NCBI GenBank assembly: GCA_050179115.1
Contig: JBFXFL010000017.1
Span: 1 to 51,609, forward strand
Direction of reading: 5' to 3'
Length of the DNA: 51,609 nucleotides
Source of the DNA: JAGPUQ01 sp050179115
GTDB taxonomy: Bacteria > Pseudomonadota > Gammaproteobacteria > Pseudomonadales > Porticoccaceae
The notes below the pieces were generated by a model that was not told where the DNA came from, did no database searches, and saw nothing but the letters and a program-made list of their open reading frames with translations. How positions within the stretch are numbered: the stretch's first letter is position 1; each line of letters starts with the position of its first letter. The position numbers were made by a program, and so were the translations under genes. Shown here piece by piece: positions 11,288-19,784 of this stretch.

Positions 11288-11777
11288 AAAGACTGACGTC
11301 CTGTTCGATGGCATGAACCAGATCGAGGAACTCGGCTTCGCGCTCCGGATTGATCCGGGCGAGCAATTTGTGGGCGTCGATAACACGTTGGCGCACTTCG
11401 GACACGGGCGCATCGTCCGCGTAAAGTTCACGTAGCGGGGTTAGCGGCGGGGGCGTGGCAACGATGTCGAGGAATTCGTCCAAAGCCATGGTGGTCAGGT
11501 CGCGCAGCACGTCGGGGTTATCGCAAAACACCATTGGCTTGAGGTGGAACTGATCGCGGCAGTGCAGCGCGAGACGCCCGATCAGGCCCAGCGTGGTACT
11601 GTCCAGCCCAGTCGTGTCTTGCAGATCGATAAGAACCTGCGCCGGACAGTCGCCCTGGAAGATGCGCTCCATGTAGCGTCCGAGGGAAGCGCACAGCGTG
11701 AGCCGGACATAGCCCCGCAATTTCACCAGGTACGAGTGGTCGAATTCACCGACCAGGATTTTCCCGGGATCAGGCAT
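11286..11777 (-). CDS. STAS-domain anti-anti-sigma factor, HsbA-like
   Basis: The 163-residue protein has an N-terminal STAS domain (about 5-105) with the phosphorylation-site motif GLDSTTLG, Ser60 being the likely switch residue, followed by a ~55-residue helical tail. In Pseudomonas the similar protein HsbA is dephosphorylated by HsbR and partners the anti-sigma factor FlgM or the diguanylate cyclase HsbD. Its start overlaps the end of the phosphatase gene by 8 bp, so the pair is co-translated. No flagellar or cyclase gene is nearby, so the partner here is unknown. Confidence 0.85.
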   Translation of the reverse strand: MPDPGKILVGEFDHSYLVKLRGYVRLTLCASLGRYMERIFQGDCPAQVLIDLQDTTGLDSTTLGLIGRLALHCRDQFHLKPMVFCDNPDVLRDLTTMALDEFLDIVATPPPLTPLRELYADDAPVSEVRQRVIDAHKLLARINPEREAEFLDLVHAIEQDVSL

Positions 11778-13098
11778 TGTGGGTCACCGTGAGTACCGAA
11801 ACGTCATCGGGGGCTTCCTTGATCGCTTTCAGGCCGAGCGCATCGCAGATGCGGTCGTGATCCGGGGCAACCCCGGTGAGCCGCTCCAGCAAACGCGCCT
11901 CTCGCGCCACGCTGGTCGCGCCATCGATCCGTTCCATGAGGCCATCGGAAACCACTATCAGTGCCGAATTCGGCGGAAAATCCCGCTCCTGTATCTCCCA
12001 GGACACGTCCTTGAACAGGCCCAGCGGTTTGCCTCGCCCCGGAAGAAACTGAGCGGACGTGCTCGTGACGAGAATCGGCGGTGGCGACAAGGCGCTCACT
12101 ACATAGCGAAAGCGACCGCGTTCAGCATCGATGGCTCCGGCAAAGAACGTCAGGTGTTTATCGAGATCCATGGCCAGCATCTGCCGGTTGAGGTGCTCGG
12201 CGAGACCCTCGGGGGCCCGGGCCAGGGCCGCGAAATCCTCCTCGGCTACATGGCGCCGGCGCAGTTGCCGCAGCAAGAACGCCAGCATTACCGTGACAAA
12301 AGCGGACGAGGCGCCATGCCCTGAAACATCGCCAAAATAGAAGAGGATATAGCGATCAAATACCGCGTTGTAGCCAACAAAATCGCCGCTCAGGTAGAGG
12401 GAAGGCACCATCGAATGCGCCACCTGATAGCCGCGGCACCTAAGTGGTTGGCGTGGCAGGATGTCGAGTTGGACTTGGCGCCCAGCGAGTTGGTCCATGC
12501 GCAGGACATTGAAACTTTCCCGCAACTCACGATTGGCCCGTTCCAGTTGGCGCCGGTAATCCATGTTTTCCTGATACAGATCCTTGAAACTGCCTGCTCG
12601 ATTCACGGCAGCCATCAGCTCGTCCGGACGGAACGGCGGAATCAACACGTCGATGGCACCGCGCCGAAAGCTCACGGCAACATCCTGCGGCGATGGATCG
12701 TGGAGGATGACGATGGCGGCGAGCCCGGAATCCCGGCAGCGTTGGGCAAAACTCTCCTCGATGTTTCCCGGGACCTCGCCGACTCGCAGGTCCAGCACGA
12801 GCAGCGACGGCAGAAATTCCGGAATCCTTTCAAGTGCCTGGCTCCGTCGCTCGACCACTTCGACGCTCCAGCCCTCCGCGGCCAGCAGTGCCGCCCAGAC
12901 GGCACTTTCCGTCGTATCCGCGGAAATCAGCAGTGCCCGCTTGTTCTCCACTACCAGACTCCAGGCCTTGCCACCAGGTATCGATTCCAGGCGTCGAATC
13001 GCGCCGATAAGCGCCGAGAACACATCATGGTCACCAGCATACGCCCGCGGCGATGGCTTTTCAGTCGTGCCGTGAGCCCGGGTGCTCGTGGCGCGCAA
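11770..13098 (-). CDS. Receiver-like/PP2C phosphatase, HsbR-like
   Basis: The product (up to 442 residues) has an N-terminal receiver-like domain (about 53-170), a coiled-coil linker (about 175-205) and a C-terminal SpoIIE/RsbU-type PP2C phosphatase with metal-binding motifs GDFVGY, GDVSGHG, SDGLMER and APDDVSVL intact. It should dephosphorylate the STAS protein encoded next. The receiver keeps the phosphoacceptor-like Asp in LLVLDLRVG but has PPF where receivers have Lys-Pro-Phe. The frame begins with TTG at 13098 without a clear ribosome site; a GTG at 13023 is an alternative and the start is uncertain. Confidence 0.85.
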   Translation of the reverse strand: MRATSTRAHGTTEKPSPRAYAGDHDVFSALIGAIRRLESIPGGKAWSLVVENKRALLISADTTESAVWAALLAAEGWSVEVVERRSQALERIPEFLPSLLVLDLRVGEVPGNIEESFAQRCRDSGLAAIVILHDPSPQDVAVSFRRGAIDVLIPPFRPDELMAAVNRAGSFKDLYQENMDYRRQLERANRELRESFNVLRMDQLAGRQVQLDILPRQPLRCRGYQVAHSMVPSLYLSGDFVGYNAVFDRYILFYFGDVSGHGASSAFVTVMLAFLLRQLRRRHVAEEDFAALARAPEGLAEHLNRQMLAMDLDKHLTFFAGAIDAERGRFRYVVSALSPPPILVTSTSAQFLPGRGKPLGLFKDVSWEIQERDFPPNSALIVVSDGLMERIDGATSVAREARLLERLTGVAPDHDRICDALGLKAIKEAPDDVSVLTVTHNA

Positions 13099-13303
13099 TT
13101 CTAGCCAACTGAGTGCTCCGATAATACAGCTACCGTGCCTGGGAAGAACTTCCCCAGATGCTCCGGATTTCGCTTCAGGAAGCCGATCGCATTACTTCCC
13201 GGCAACCATCCGAGGCTTGGGGGGACCATTGTCGGGGCAACAAGGCTCGCCCCGGGATCGAGCAGACACCAGCGGGCTCGTCACAACGGCGCACAATCAA
13301 CGC

Positions 13304-13330
13304 AAAAAAAACCCCGCGTAGTGCGGGGTT
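13304..13330 (-). terminator. Rho-independent terminator of the porin gene
   Basis: Read on the minus strand, the stem AACCCCGC / GCGGGGTT closes a short loop and is followed by eight T. It begins 26 bp past the porin stop codon. Confidence 0.92.
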
Positions 13331-13356
13331 GAAGCCAACTGCGGGGGCAGTAGTTA

Positions 13357-14574
13357 TCAGAAGGCGTACTGGAGTCTTGCTACCAGCGCATCACCATCGT
13401 CTTCACCGCCGATTTCCTCGTCGGTGTCGGCGTGAACATAGTTCAGGGCGACTTTGACCAGTTCATTGGCATACCAGTTGACACCCAGCGTTGCGGTGTT
13501 GCCGGTTTCTCCGATGACCTGCACCGGAGCGATGTTGTCATTGTCCGAAACATCCAGCTCGTCGTAGCGAGCGAATACTTCCCAGGCACCACCGACACCG
13601 GCGGGTTTCACCTTGTCAAAGGCGCCGATTTCGTTTTTGTAGGCACGGCTTTCGCCTGTAACGATCCAGCCCAACTGTACATAGTAGCCGTTGGCTTCGA
13701 TGTCCGTGGCGCTGGCCGCACCGGAAATTTCGCCATCGAAGTATTCGGCCATGGCATGCACCGAACCAAAGGAAGCGGCCAATTCACCGTTCCAGGCTTT
13801 GAGTCCATCGGCTACCGGGGCAGGAGTACCGGTGTAGCGCGCACGAACGCGTCCCGCGCCGTTACCGTTTTCGCCTCCGCGTACGCCCAGCCGCGAGCCC
13901 AACTGAGTGAAAGTACCATCGCGATCCGTATAGCCAACCCCGAGGTGCACGAGCCCACCCGGACCATGGAGTGGACGTACCACGAACCGGGCAGTGGTGG
14001 CGCTGTTAAGATCATTGTTGCCGTCGATGTCCTGTTTGTAGGCACCCAGGCTGTAGGTAATCATTTCGTTGGAACCATGGAGCTTGGCGCCGACGTTGTT
14101 GCCCGTGTCGAAGGCATTCGAGGGCATGGAGCGCTCCACTGCCGTGATCCACTTGGAGCTGCCGGTATCTTCCAGGCCGAAATCTTCCTTTTGCTGCCCG
14201 AAGGTCAGTTCGGCCAGGGGCCCGAACCCGCGATAGGTGGTGTGAAGCTGGTCGATGGAGCCGCCGTCGGTCAGGTTGTACGCCATCAGATAGCCCCAGT
14301 CGGCATAATGACCTTCCAGTTCGAGCCGCGCGCGGCGGAAGAAGATATCGCTGCCGTCTTCGCCGGGGACGGCGTTGATTACGCCATCGTAGCTGTTGTA
14401 GTCGAGCTGAATACGGCCACCGATCTTGAACGAAGCCTTGCCATCCGTGGTCTTGGCTTCCAGACCACCCTTGGTTTTAACGACGATGTCCGGACCATCG
14501 GTGGTGATGGTGCCAGCCTGTGCGCTGGCCGCGCCAGCAGACAAGATTGCCAGGGCAATAGCGGTTTTCTTCAT
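13357..14574 (-). CDS. OprP/OprO-family phosphate-selective porin
   Basis: The 405-residue outer membrane protein belongs to the phosphate/polyphosphate porin family. A signal peptide (KKTAIALAILSAGAASAQA) is followed by SFKIGGRIQLDYNSYDG, FFRRARLELEGHYADWGYLMAYN and GPLAELTFGQQKEDFGLED, the conserved first strands of OprP/OprO; the chain ends in Phe (LQYAF), the usual C-terminal barrel signal. A short coiled-coil, as in some members, is not evident. The preferred start is the ATG at 14574; a GTG lies one codon earlier. Tandem Pho boxes about 85-120 bp upstream indicate PhoB control in phosphate starvation. Confidence 0.92.
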   Translation of the reverse strand: MKKTAIALAILSAGAASAQAGTITTDGPDIVVKTKGGLEAKTTDGKASFKIGGRIQLDYNSYDGVINAVPGEDGSDIFFRRARLELEGHYADWGYLMAYNLTDGGSIDQLHTTYRGFGPLAELTFGQQKEDFGLEDTGSSKWITAVERSMPSNAFDTGNNVGAKLHGSNEMITYSLGAYKQDIDGNNDLNSATTARFVVRPLHGPGGLVHLGVGYTDRDGTFTQLGSRLGVRGGENGNGAGRVRARYTGTPAPVADGLKAWNGELAASFGSVHAMAEYFDGEISGAASATDIEANGYYVQLGWIVTGESRAYKNEIGAFDKVKPAGVGGAWEVFARYDELDVSDNDNIAPVQVIGETGNTATLGVNWYANELVKVALNYVHADTDEEIGGEDDGDALVARLQYAF

Positions 14575-14656
14575 CACAATCCCCTCTTCTCGTGGAAAAT
14601 TTCTTTGAGGTCGACGACCTCGGCCCTTGGGCTGGGCGTCATTGTCGGGAACGGAT

Positions 14657-14696
14657 GTGACGGTTAGGCGAAATATTCATGACGCTTTGATGACAG
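14657..14696 (-). promoter_or_regulatory. Tandem Pho boxes (PhoB operator) upstream of the porin
   Basis: On the minus strand the series is CTGTCAT-CAAA-GCGTCAT-GAAT-ATTTCGC-CTAA-CCGTCAC, that is four heptamers spaced by exactly 4 bp. The first matches the CTGTCAT consensus perfectly; the second and fourth match 5 of 7; the third is weak. The 11-bp periodicity and the position before a phosphate porin gene make a PhoB site very likely. Confidence 0.85.
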
Positions 14697-14755
14697 CGCC
14701 CAGAACTTGCAACCTGGAGTCGGAGAGAAGCAGGAGATGAAGCAGGACACAATGA

Positions 14756-14778
14756 AAAGCCGGCACGGAGCCGGCTTT
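14756..14778 (-). terminator. Rho-independent terminator downstream of etfA
   Basis: A perfect 9-bp stem AAAGCCGGC / GCCGGCTTT with a 5-base loop, followed on the minus strand by a short T-rich tract. It lies 31 bp after the etfA stop. Confidence 0.88.
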
Positions 14779-14809
14779 GAATGCAGTCTGGTCGGAGCCG
14801 AATGCGAGG

Positions 14810-15739
14810 TTACAACGCGGCTTCCAGTTCCGGCAAAGCCTTGAAGAGATCCGCCACCAGACCGTAATCCGCAACCTGAAAGATCGGTGCGTCGGCGTCC
14901 TTGTTGATGGCGACGATGACCTTGGAGTCTTTCATTCCCGCCAGATGTTGAATGGCGCCCGATATCCCCACGGCAATATAGAGGTCGGGTGCAACGATTT
15001 TGCCGGTCTGCCCGACCTGCATCTCGTTCGGGACGAAACCCGCGTCGACGGCGGCGCGTGAAGCCCCGACCGCCGCGCCCAGCTTGTCCGCCACGCGATA
15101 CAGCAGCGCAAAGTTGTCGCCGTTCTGCATGCCGCGACCGCCCGATACGACTATCCTGGCGGCGGTCAGCTCCGGGCGATCCGACTTGGCGACTTCCTCG
15201 CCCTTGTATTCGGTCAGTCCGGATTGGTGCACAGTGGCGACGGTTTCGATGCTGGCACTGCCGCCTTCGGCGGGCACCGGATCAAAAGCCGTGGTGCGGA
15301 CGGTGAGCATCTTTATGGCGTCCAGGCTTTGCACCGTGGCGATGATGTTGCCGGCGTAGATCGGGCGCTGAAAGGTGTCTGCGGAAATGACCGCACTGAT
15401 TTCGGATATCGCCTGTACATCCAGCAGCGCGGCCGCACGCGGCAGCACGTTCTTGCCGGTAGTGGTGGCCGGTGCCAGTACATGGGTGTAGTTTTTGGCG
15501 AGCTCGGCGAGCAGCAGCGCGGTGTTTTCGGCCAGCTGATGATCATAGGCAGCGTTGTCGGCGACCAGGACCTTGGCGACACCGGCAACCTTGGCGGCAG
15601 CCTGGGCCGCCGCGGCACAGTCCGCGCCCGCAACCAGCACATGAATTTCCGTGCCCAGCTCCTTCGCGGCGGCTATGGTGGCGAGCGTCGCCCCTTTCAG
15701 GGCACCCTTCTCGTGTTCGGCCAGAACCAGGCTAGTCAT
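14810..15739 (-). CDS. etfA: Electron transfer flavoprotein alpha subunit
   Basis: EtfA (309 residues) binds FAD and, with EtfB, carries electrons from acyl-CoA dehydrogenases to ETF:quinone oxidoreductase. The C-terminal FAD domain is intact: VSGGRGMQNGDNF, AVGASRAAVDAGFVPNEMQVGQTGKIVAPDLYIAVGISGAIQH and VAINKDADAPIFQVADYGLVADLF. Its ATG overlaps the etfB stop by 4 bp (ATGA), so the subunits are translated in step. The neighbouring ETF-QO gene is divergent. Confidence 0.97.
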   Translation of the reverse strand: MTSLVLAEHEKGALKGATLATIAAAKELGTEIHVLVAGADCAAAAQAAAKVAGVAKVLVADNAAYDHQLAENTALLLAELAKNYTHVLAPATTTGKNVLPRAAALLDVQAISEISAVISADTFQRPIYAGNIIATVQSLDAIKMLTVRTTAFDPVPAEGGSASIETVATVHQSGLTEYKGEEVAKSDRPELTAARIVVSGGRGMQNGDNFALLYRVADKLGAAVGASRAAVDAGFVPNEMQVGQTGKIVAPDLYIAVGISGAIQHLAGMKDSKVIVAINKDADAPIFQVADYGLVADLFKALPELEAAL

Positions 15740-16488
15740 GGGATCACCTTTGCTTCGTTTTTCAGTTTATCGACCAGTTGCGCCACATCCTCGACCTTGA
15801 TGCCGGCCTTGCGATCCGGTGGCGGCTCGGCCTTGAGCAGTTTGGTGCGTGGCGTGACATCGATGCCCAATTCATCCGGCGTGGTGGTGTCGATAGTCTT
15901 TTTCTTGGCTTTCATGATGTTCGGCAGGCTCGCGTAGCGCGGCTCGTTCAGGCGCAGGTCCGCAGTCACGATGGCGGGGAGCTTGATGGCAATGGTCTGA
16001 AGACCGGCATCGACTTCCCGGATGACTTCAAGGTGGCCATCGCCAACCGTGATCTGGGATGCGAAGGTCGCCTGGGCGTAGCCGGTCAAGGCGCCGAGCA
16101 TCTGGCCGGTCTGGTTGTTGTCGCCATCGATGGCCTGTTTGCCGAGCAGTACCAGATCAGGCTTTTCCTTGTCGCAGATGGCCTTCAGGCACTTTGCAAC
16201 CGCGAGAGGTTCCAGTGCGACATCCGTCTGCACCAGAATGCCGCGGTCGGCGCCCAGTGCCAGTGCCGTGCGGATCTGTTCCTGCGCGGCCTGTGGCCCC
16301 AGCGACACCGCCACAACCTCCGTGGCAATACCCTTTTCCCGCAGGCGGACCGCTTCTTCGACCGCAATTTCGCAAAAGGGGTTGATCGCCATCTTGACGT
16401 TGGCCAGATCGGGACCCGAATGATCGGATTTGGCCCTGACCTTGACGTTGTAGTCGGCGACGCGCTTGACCGCAACAAGTATCTTCAT
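15736..16488 (-). CDS. etfB: Electron transfer flavoprotein beta subunit
   Basis: EtfB (250 residues) is the AMP-binding half of ETF and carries the recognition loop for dehydrogenases. Visible family features are MKILVAVKRVADYNVKVR at the start, MAINPFCEIAVEEAVRL, DLVLLGKQAIDGDNNQTGQM and the loop RYASLPNIMKAKKK. The start ATG at 16488 has AAGGGCAATTC upstream. First gene of the etfBA operon; its promoter lies in the 250-bp divergent region shared with the ETF-QO gene, where I see no clear operator. Confidence 0.97.
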   Translation of the reverse strand: MKILVAVKRVADYNVKVRAKSDHSGPDLANVKMAINPFCEIAVEEAVRLREKGIATEVVAVSLGPQAAQEQIRTALALGADRGILVQTDVALEPLAVAKCLKAICDKEKPDLVLLGKQAIDGDNNQTGQMLGALTGYAQATFASQITVGDGHLEVIREVDAGLQTIAIKLPAIVTADLRLNEPRYASLPNIMKAKKKTIDTTTPDELGIDVTPRTKLLKAEPPPDRKAGIKVEDVAQLVDKLKNEAKVIP

Positions 16489-16738
16489 GAATTGCCCTTG
16501 CCAGTTGCATGAATCGTGAAGGGAATAGATCGGGGCGCCTGCGGCCGGGCCGCGCCACCCTTTTCAGGGGGCGTAATGATGCCGAGGCAAGGGGCATAAA
16601 TCAATCGGACTCAAGTTCGGCGCCGCATGCCTGCCGTGGTCCTTTCTGACTACGGAGTCGGATGACCCGACCAGCCGCATTGGTCTGTGCGGCGCCAGAC
16701 GGATAAAATCGTGCCTTTCCCACGCGAGAAGGTCTGGC

Positions 16739-18379
16739 ATGAGCAGAGAATCCATGGAATACGATGTCGTGATCGTCGGCGCCGGTCCCGCCGGCCTTGC
16801 CGCTGCCTGCCGTCTGCGCCAACTGAACGACACGCTGTCGGTGTGTGTGGTGGAAAAGGGTTCCGAGGTCGGTGCCCATATTCTCTCCGGCGCGGTATTT
16901 GAACCCACCGCCCTGAACGAATTGTTCCCCGACTGGAAAGCGCGCGAAGCACCGTTGCTGACTCCGGTCGCCAAGGACGACATCTATGTGCTGCGCAGCG
17001 CGCAGGGTGCCATCCGGGTGCCCGGACTGTTCGTGCCCAAGACCATGCACAACGAGGGCAACTACATCATCAGCCTGGGCAACCTGTGCCGCTGGCTGGC
17101 CACCCAGGCCGAGGCCCTGGGCGTGGAGATTTTTCCGGGCTTTGCGGCCGCCGAAGTGCTCTATCACGATAATGGCGCGGTCAAGGGTATCGCCACCGGC
17201 GACATGGGTATCGGCATCCATGGTGAACACAAGGATACCTACACCCAGGGCATGGAGCTGCACGCCAAATACACGCTGTTTTCCGAAGGCTGTCGCGGTC
17301 ACCTGGGCAAGCAGTTGATCGCCCATTTCGGGCTGGATCAAGGTAAGGACGCTCAGCACTATGGTATAGGAATCAAGGAAATATGGCAGGTTCCTGATGG
17401 CAAACATCACCAAGGATTGGTGATCCACACCGCCGGCTGGCCGCTGGATCAAAGCAAATCGGCCGGTGGCGGCTTCCTGTATCACCTGGAGGACAACCAG
17501 GTCTCCGTCGGGCTGATCGTGGACCTTTCCTATTCCAACCCCCATGTGAGTCCGTACGACGAATTCCAGCGTTACAAGCACCACCCGGTGATCCGCCAGT
17601 ATCTGGAGGGCGGCAAGCGTATCGCCTACGGCGCCCGCGCCATCGTCAAGGGCGGGCTCCAGTCGCTGCCCAAAATGAGCTTTCCCGGCGGCCTGCTGAT
17701 CGGCGACGACGCCGGAACCCTCAATTTCGCCAAGATCAAGGGCTCCCACACGGCCATGAAGTCCGGCATGATCGCGGCGGAAGTGGCCGCCGCGGCACTC
17801 GCCAATGCCCGAGCCAACGATGAACTCACGGCGTACGCGGACGCTTTTGCGTCATCCTGGGCGTGGAAGGAACTGCACCAGCAGCGCAATTTCGGCCCGG
17901 CGCAGCACAAATGGGGCAACATCCTGGGTTCGGCCTTTGCCTTTATCGACATCAACCTGTGCAACGGCAAACTGCCGATCACTCTGCGCGATCCGGTGCC
18001 GGATCATGCCCAGCTCAAGCCGGCCAAGGATTGCCCCCGCATCGACTACCCCAAGCCGGACGGCGTGCTCAGCTTCGACAAGCTTTCATCGGTGTTTTTG
18101 TCGAATACCAATCACGAGGAAGATCAGCCCTGCCACCTCATCCTGAAGGACCCGAGTATTCCCATTGCACGCAACCTGCCGCTCTATGACGAGCCCGCGC
18201 AGCGCTACTGCCCGGCAGGTGTATACGAAGTGATCGACAACGCCAAGGGTGAGAAGATATTCCAGATCAACGGACAGAACTGCGTCCACTGCAAGACCTG
18301 CGACATCAAGGACCCGGCCCAGAACATCGTCTGGGTGGCGCCCGAAGGTGCGGGCGGGCCGAATTACCCCAACATGTAA
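16739..18379 (+). CDS. Electron transfer flavoprotein:ubiquinone oxidoreductase
   Basis: ETF-QO (546 residues) is a peripheral inner-membrane flavoprotein that oxidises reduced ETF and passes electrons to quinone. Near the N-terminus is the FAD dinucleotide motif VIVGAGPAGLAAACRL, with VEKGSEVGAHILSGAVFEP; SFPGGLLIGDDAGTLNFAKIKGSHTAMKSG is the second FAD contact. The C-terminal 4Fe-4S cluster site is complete (YCPAGVYEV, then CVHCKTCDIKDP). Start at ATG 16739 with GAGAAGG upstream; a second ATG five codons later is possible. Divergent from etfBA and followed by a strong terminator. Confidence 0.97.
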   Translation: MSRESMEYDVVIVGAGPAGLAAACRLRQLNDTLSVCVVEKGSEVGAHILSGAVFEPTALNELFPDWKAREAPLLTPVAKDDIYVLRSAQGAIRVPGLFVPKTMHNEGNYIISLGNLCRWLATQAEALGVEIFPGFAAAEVLYHDNGAVKGIATGDMGIGIHGEHKDTYTQGMELHAKYTLFSEGCRGHLGKQLIAHFGLDQGKDAQHYGIGIKEIWQVPDGKHHQGLVIHTAGWPLDQSKSAGGGFLYHLEDNQVSVGLIVDLSYSNPHVSPYDEFQRYKHHPVIRQYLEGGKRIAYGARAIVKGGLQSLPKMSFPGGLLIGDDAGTLNFAKIKGSHTAMKSGMIAAEVAAAALANARANDELTAYADAFASSWAWKELHQQRNFGPAQHKWGNILGSAFAFIDINLCNGKLPITLRDPVPDHAQLKPAKDCPRIDYPKPDGVLSFDKLSSVFLSNTNHEEDQPCHLILKDPSIPIARNLPLYDEPAQRYCPAGVYEVIDNAKGEKIFQINGQNCVHCKTCDIKDPAQNIVWVAPEGAGGPNYPNM

Positions 18380-18414
18380 ATATCGGGGGGCCGTGCCCGC
18401 GGTCCCGATCCCGC

Positions 18415-18447
18415 AAAAAAACGGTCGCCCGGCGCGGCCGTTTTTTT
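18415..18447 (+). terminator. Rho-independent terminator of the ETF-QO gene
   Basis: A7-CGG-n-CG-rich stem-CCG-T7: the arms AAAAAAACGG and CCGTTTTTTT close a GC-rich loop. It is A/T-symmetric and could stop transcription from both sides. It sits just before the assembly gap. Confidence 0.88.
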
Positions 18448-18448
18448 A

Positions 18449-18548
18449 NNNNNNNNNNNNNNNNNNNNNNNNNNNNNNNNNNNNNNNNNNNNNNNNNNNN
18501 NNNNNNNNNNNNNNNNNNNNNNNNNNNNNNNNNNNNNNNNNNNNNNNN
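18449..18548. other. Assembly gap of 100 N
   Basis: Exactly 100 unknown bases, the conventional placeholder for a scaffold gap of undetermined size. It begins right after a terminator with a T run and is followed by another T run, so a repeated or hairpin-rich sequence probably broke the assembly. Genes could be missing between the ETF-QO and acyl-CoA dehydrogenase genes. Confidence 0.98.
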
Positions 18549-18562
18549 TTTTTTATCGGTCG

Positions 18563-19741
18563 TTAGAGCCGCAACTGACGCGCCGCCAGATCCCGCATGA
18601 TTTCCTCGGAGCCGCCGCCGATCGCGAACACCCGCACTTCGCGGTAGATGCGTTCCACCTTGTTGCCGCGCATGAAGCCGCTGCCGCCGTAGATCTGCAC
18701 CGCCTCGCGGGCACAGAACTCCAAAGTCTCGGTGGCCTGCACCTTGAGCAGGCTGAGTTCGACGACCGGGACCTGTCCCTGCTGCATCTGCCAGGTGGTC
18801 TGCTCCAGGAAGGCCTGCGTGGCGAGGATGCGCTTGGCCATGTCGGCGATCTTGTGGCGAATCACCTGATGATCCAGCAGGCGCTTGCCGAAGGTCTTGC
18901 GTTCGCGCGCCCAGGCCACCGCCTCGTCCATGCACACCATGGCGAGTCCTACCGAAGTGGCGGCGATGCCCAGACGCTCCATGTTGAAGTTGATCATGAT
19001 CCCGGAGAAGCCCTTATTCTCGACGCCGATCAGGTTGGTCACCGGCACCCGGCAGTTGTCGAAATAGAGCGCAGCGGTATCGGACGCCCACCAGCCCATT
19101 TTTTTCAGCTCGGTCTGGGTGAAGCCCGGCGTGCCCTTTTCGATCAACAGCAGGGAGATGCCAGCCGCGCCCTCCCCGCCGGTGCGCACCGCAACCGTGT
19201 AGAAATCGGCGCGGATGCCGCTGGTGATGAAAATCTTGCCGCCATTGACCACATAGTGATCGCCGTCGCGGCGCGCCGTGGTTTTCAGGTTCGCCACATC
19301 CGAACCGCCACCGGGTTCAGTGATGGCAAGCGCGGCGATCTTGTCGCCGGCGATCACCGGGGGAATCACCCGCCGTTTGATCTCCTCATTGGCGAGCGCC
19401 AGGATCGGCGGCAGGCCGATGGTGTGGCTGTTGAGGCTCGCGTACATGCCACCACCACCGGCGCGGGCCTGCTCCAGCGCGGTGACCACTGCCATGAACG
19501 GATCGGCGACCGGAATGCCGCCGTATTCCTCGGGATAGCCCAGTTGCAACAGCCCGATCGCCGCGGCCTTCTTGTACATCTCGCGCGGAAACACGCCGGC
19601 CTCTTCCCAGTCATCCACATGGGGAGCCACTTCGGTATCCACGAAACGGCGCAGCGTGTGCCGCCAGGCTTCATGGTCGGCGTTGTAGTAGAGCGGCGAC
19701 AGCGGCAGATCGAACCAGGAAGTGAACTCCCCAAGAGCCAT
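18563..19741 (-). CDS. Acyl-CoA dehydrogenase, IVD-type active site
   Basis: The 392-residue FAD enzyme should introduce an alpha,beta double bond into an acyl-CoA and pass electrons to ETF. Motifs present: LAITEPGGGSDVANL, GGKIFITSGIRADFY, RKTFGKRLLDHQVIRHKIADM and YGGSGFMRGNKVERIYRE. The canonical MCAD-type catalytic Glu position is Gly359; instead Glu255 in NMERLGIA matches the base used in isovaleryl-CoA and long-chain enzymes, often seen with branched substrates. Start at ATG 19741; the upstream open frame looks non-coding. It is the last gene of a thiolase/DUF35/MaoC/MaoC operon and ends 14 bp from the scaffold gap. Confidence 0.93.
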   Translation of the reverse strand: MALGEFTSWFDLPLSPLYYNADHEAWRHTLRRFVDTEVAPHVDDWEEAGVFPREMYKKAAAIGLLQLGYPEEYGGIPVADPFMAVVTALEQARAGGGGMYASLNSHTIGLPPILALANEEIKRRVIPPVIAGDKIAALAITEPGGGSDVANLKTTARRDGDHYVVNGGKIFITSGIRADFYTVAVRTGGEGAAGISLLLIEKGTPGFTQTELKKMGWWASDTAALYFDNCRVPVTNLIGVENKGFSGIMINFNMERLGIAATSVGLAMVCMDEAVAWARERKTFGKRLLDHQVIRHKIADMAKRILATQAFLEQTTWQMQQGQVPVVELSLLKVQATETLEFCAREAVQIYGGSGFMRGNKVERIYREVRVFAIGGGSEEIMRDLAARQLRL

Positions 19742-19784
19742 GGCGGTTTCTCGTGTGTGGATGGATGGCGATGGCGATGGCGCG

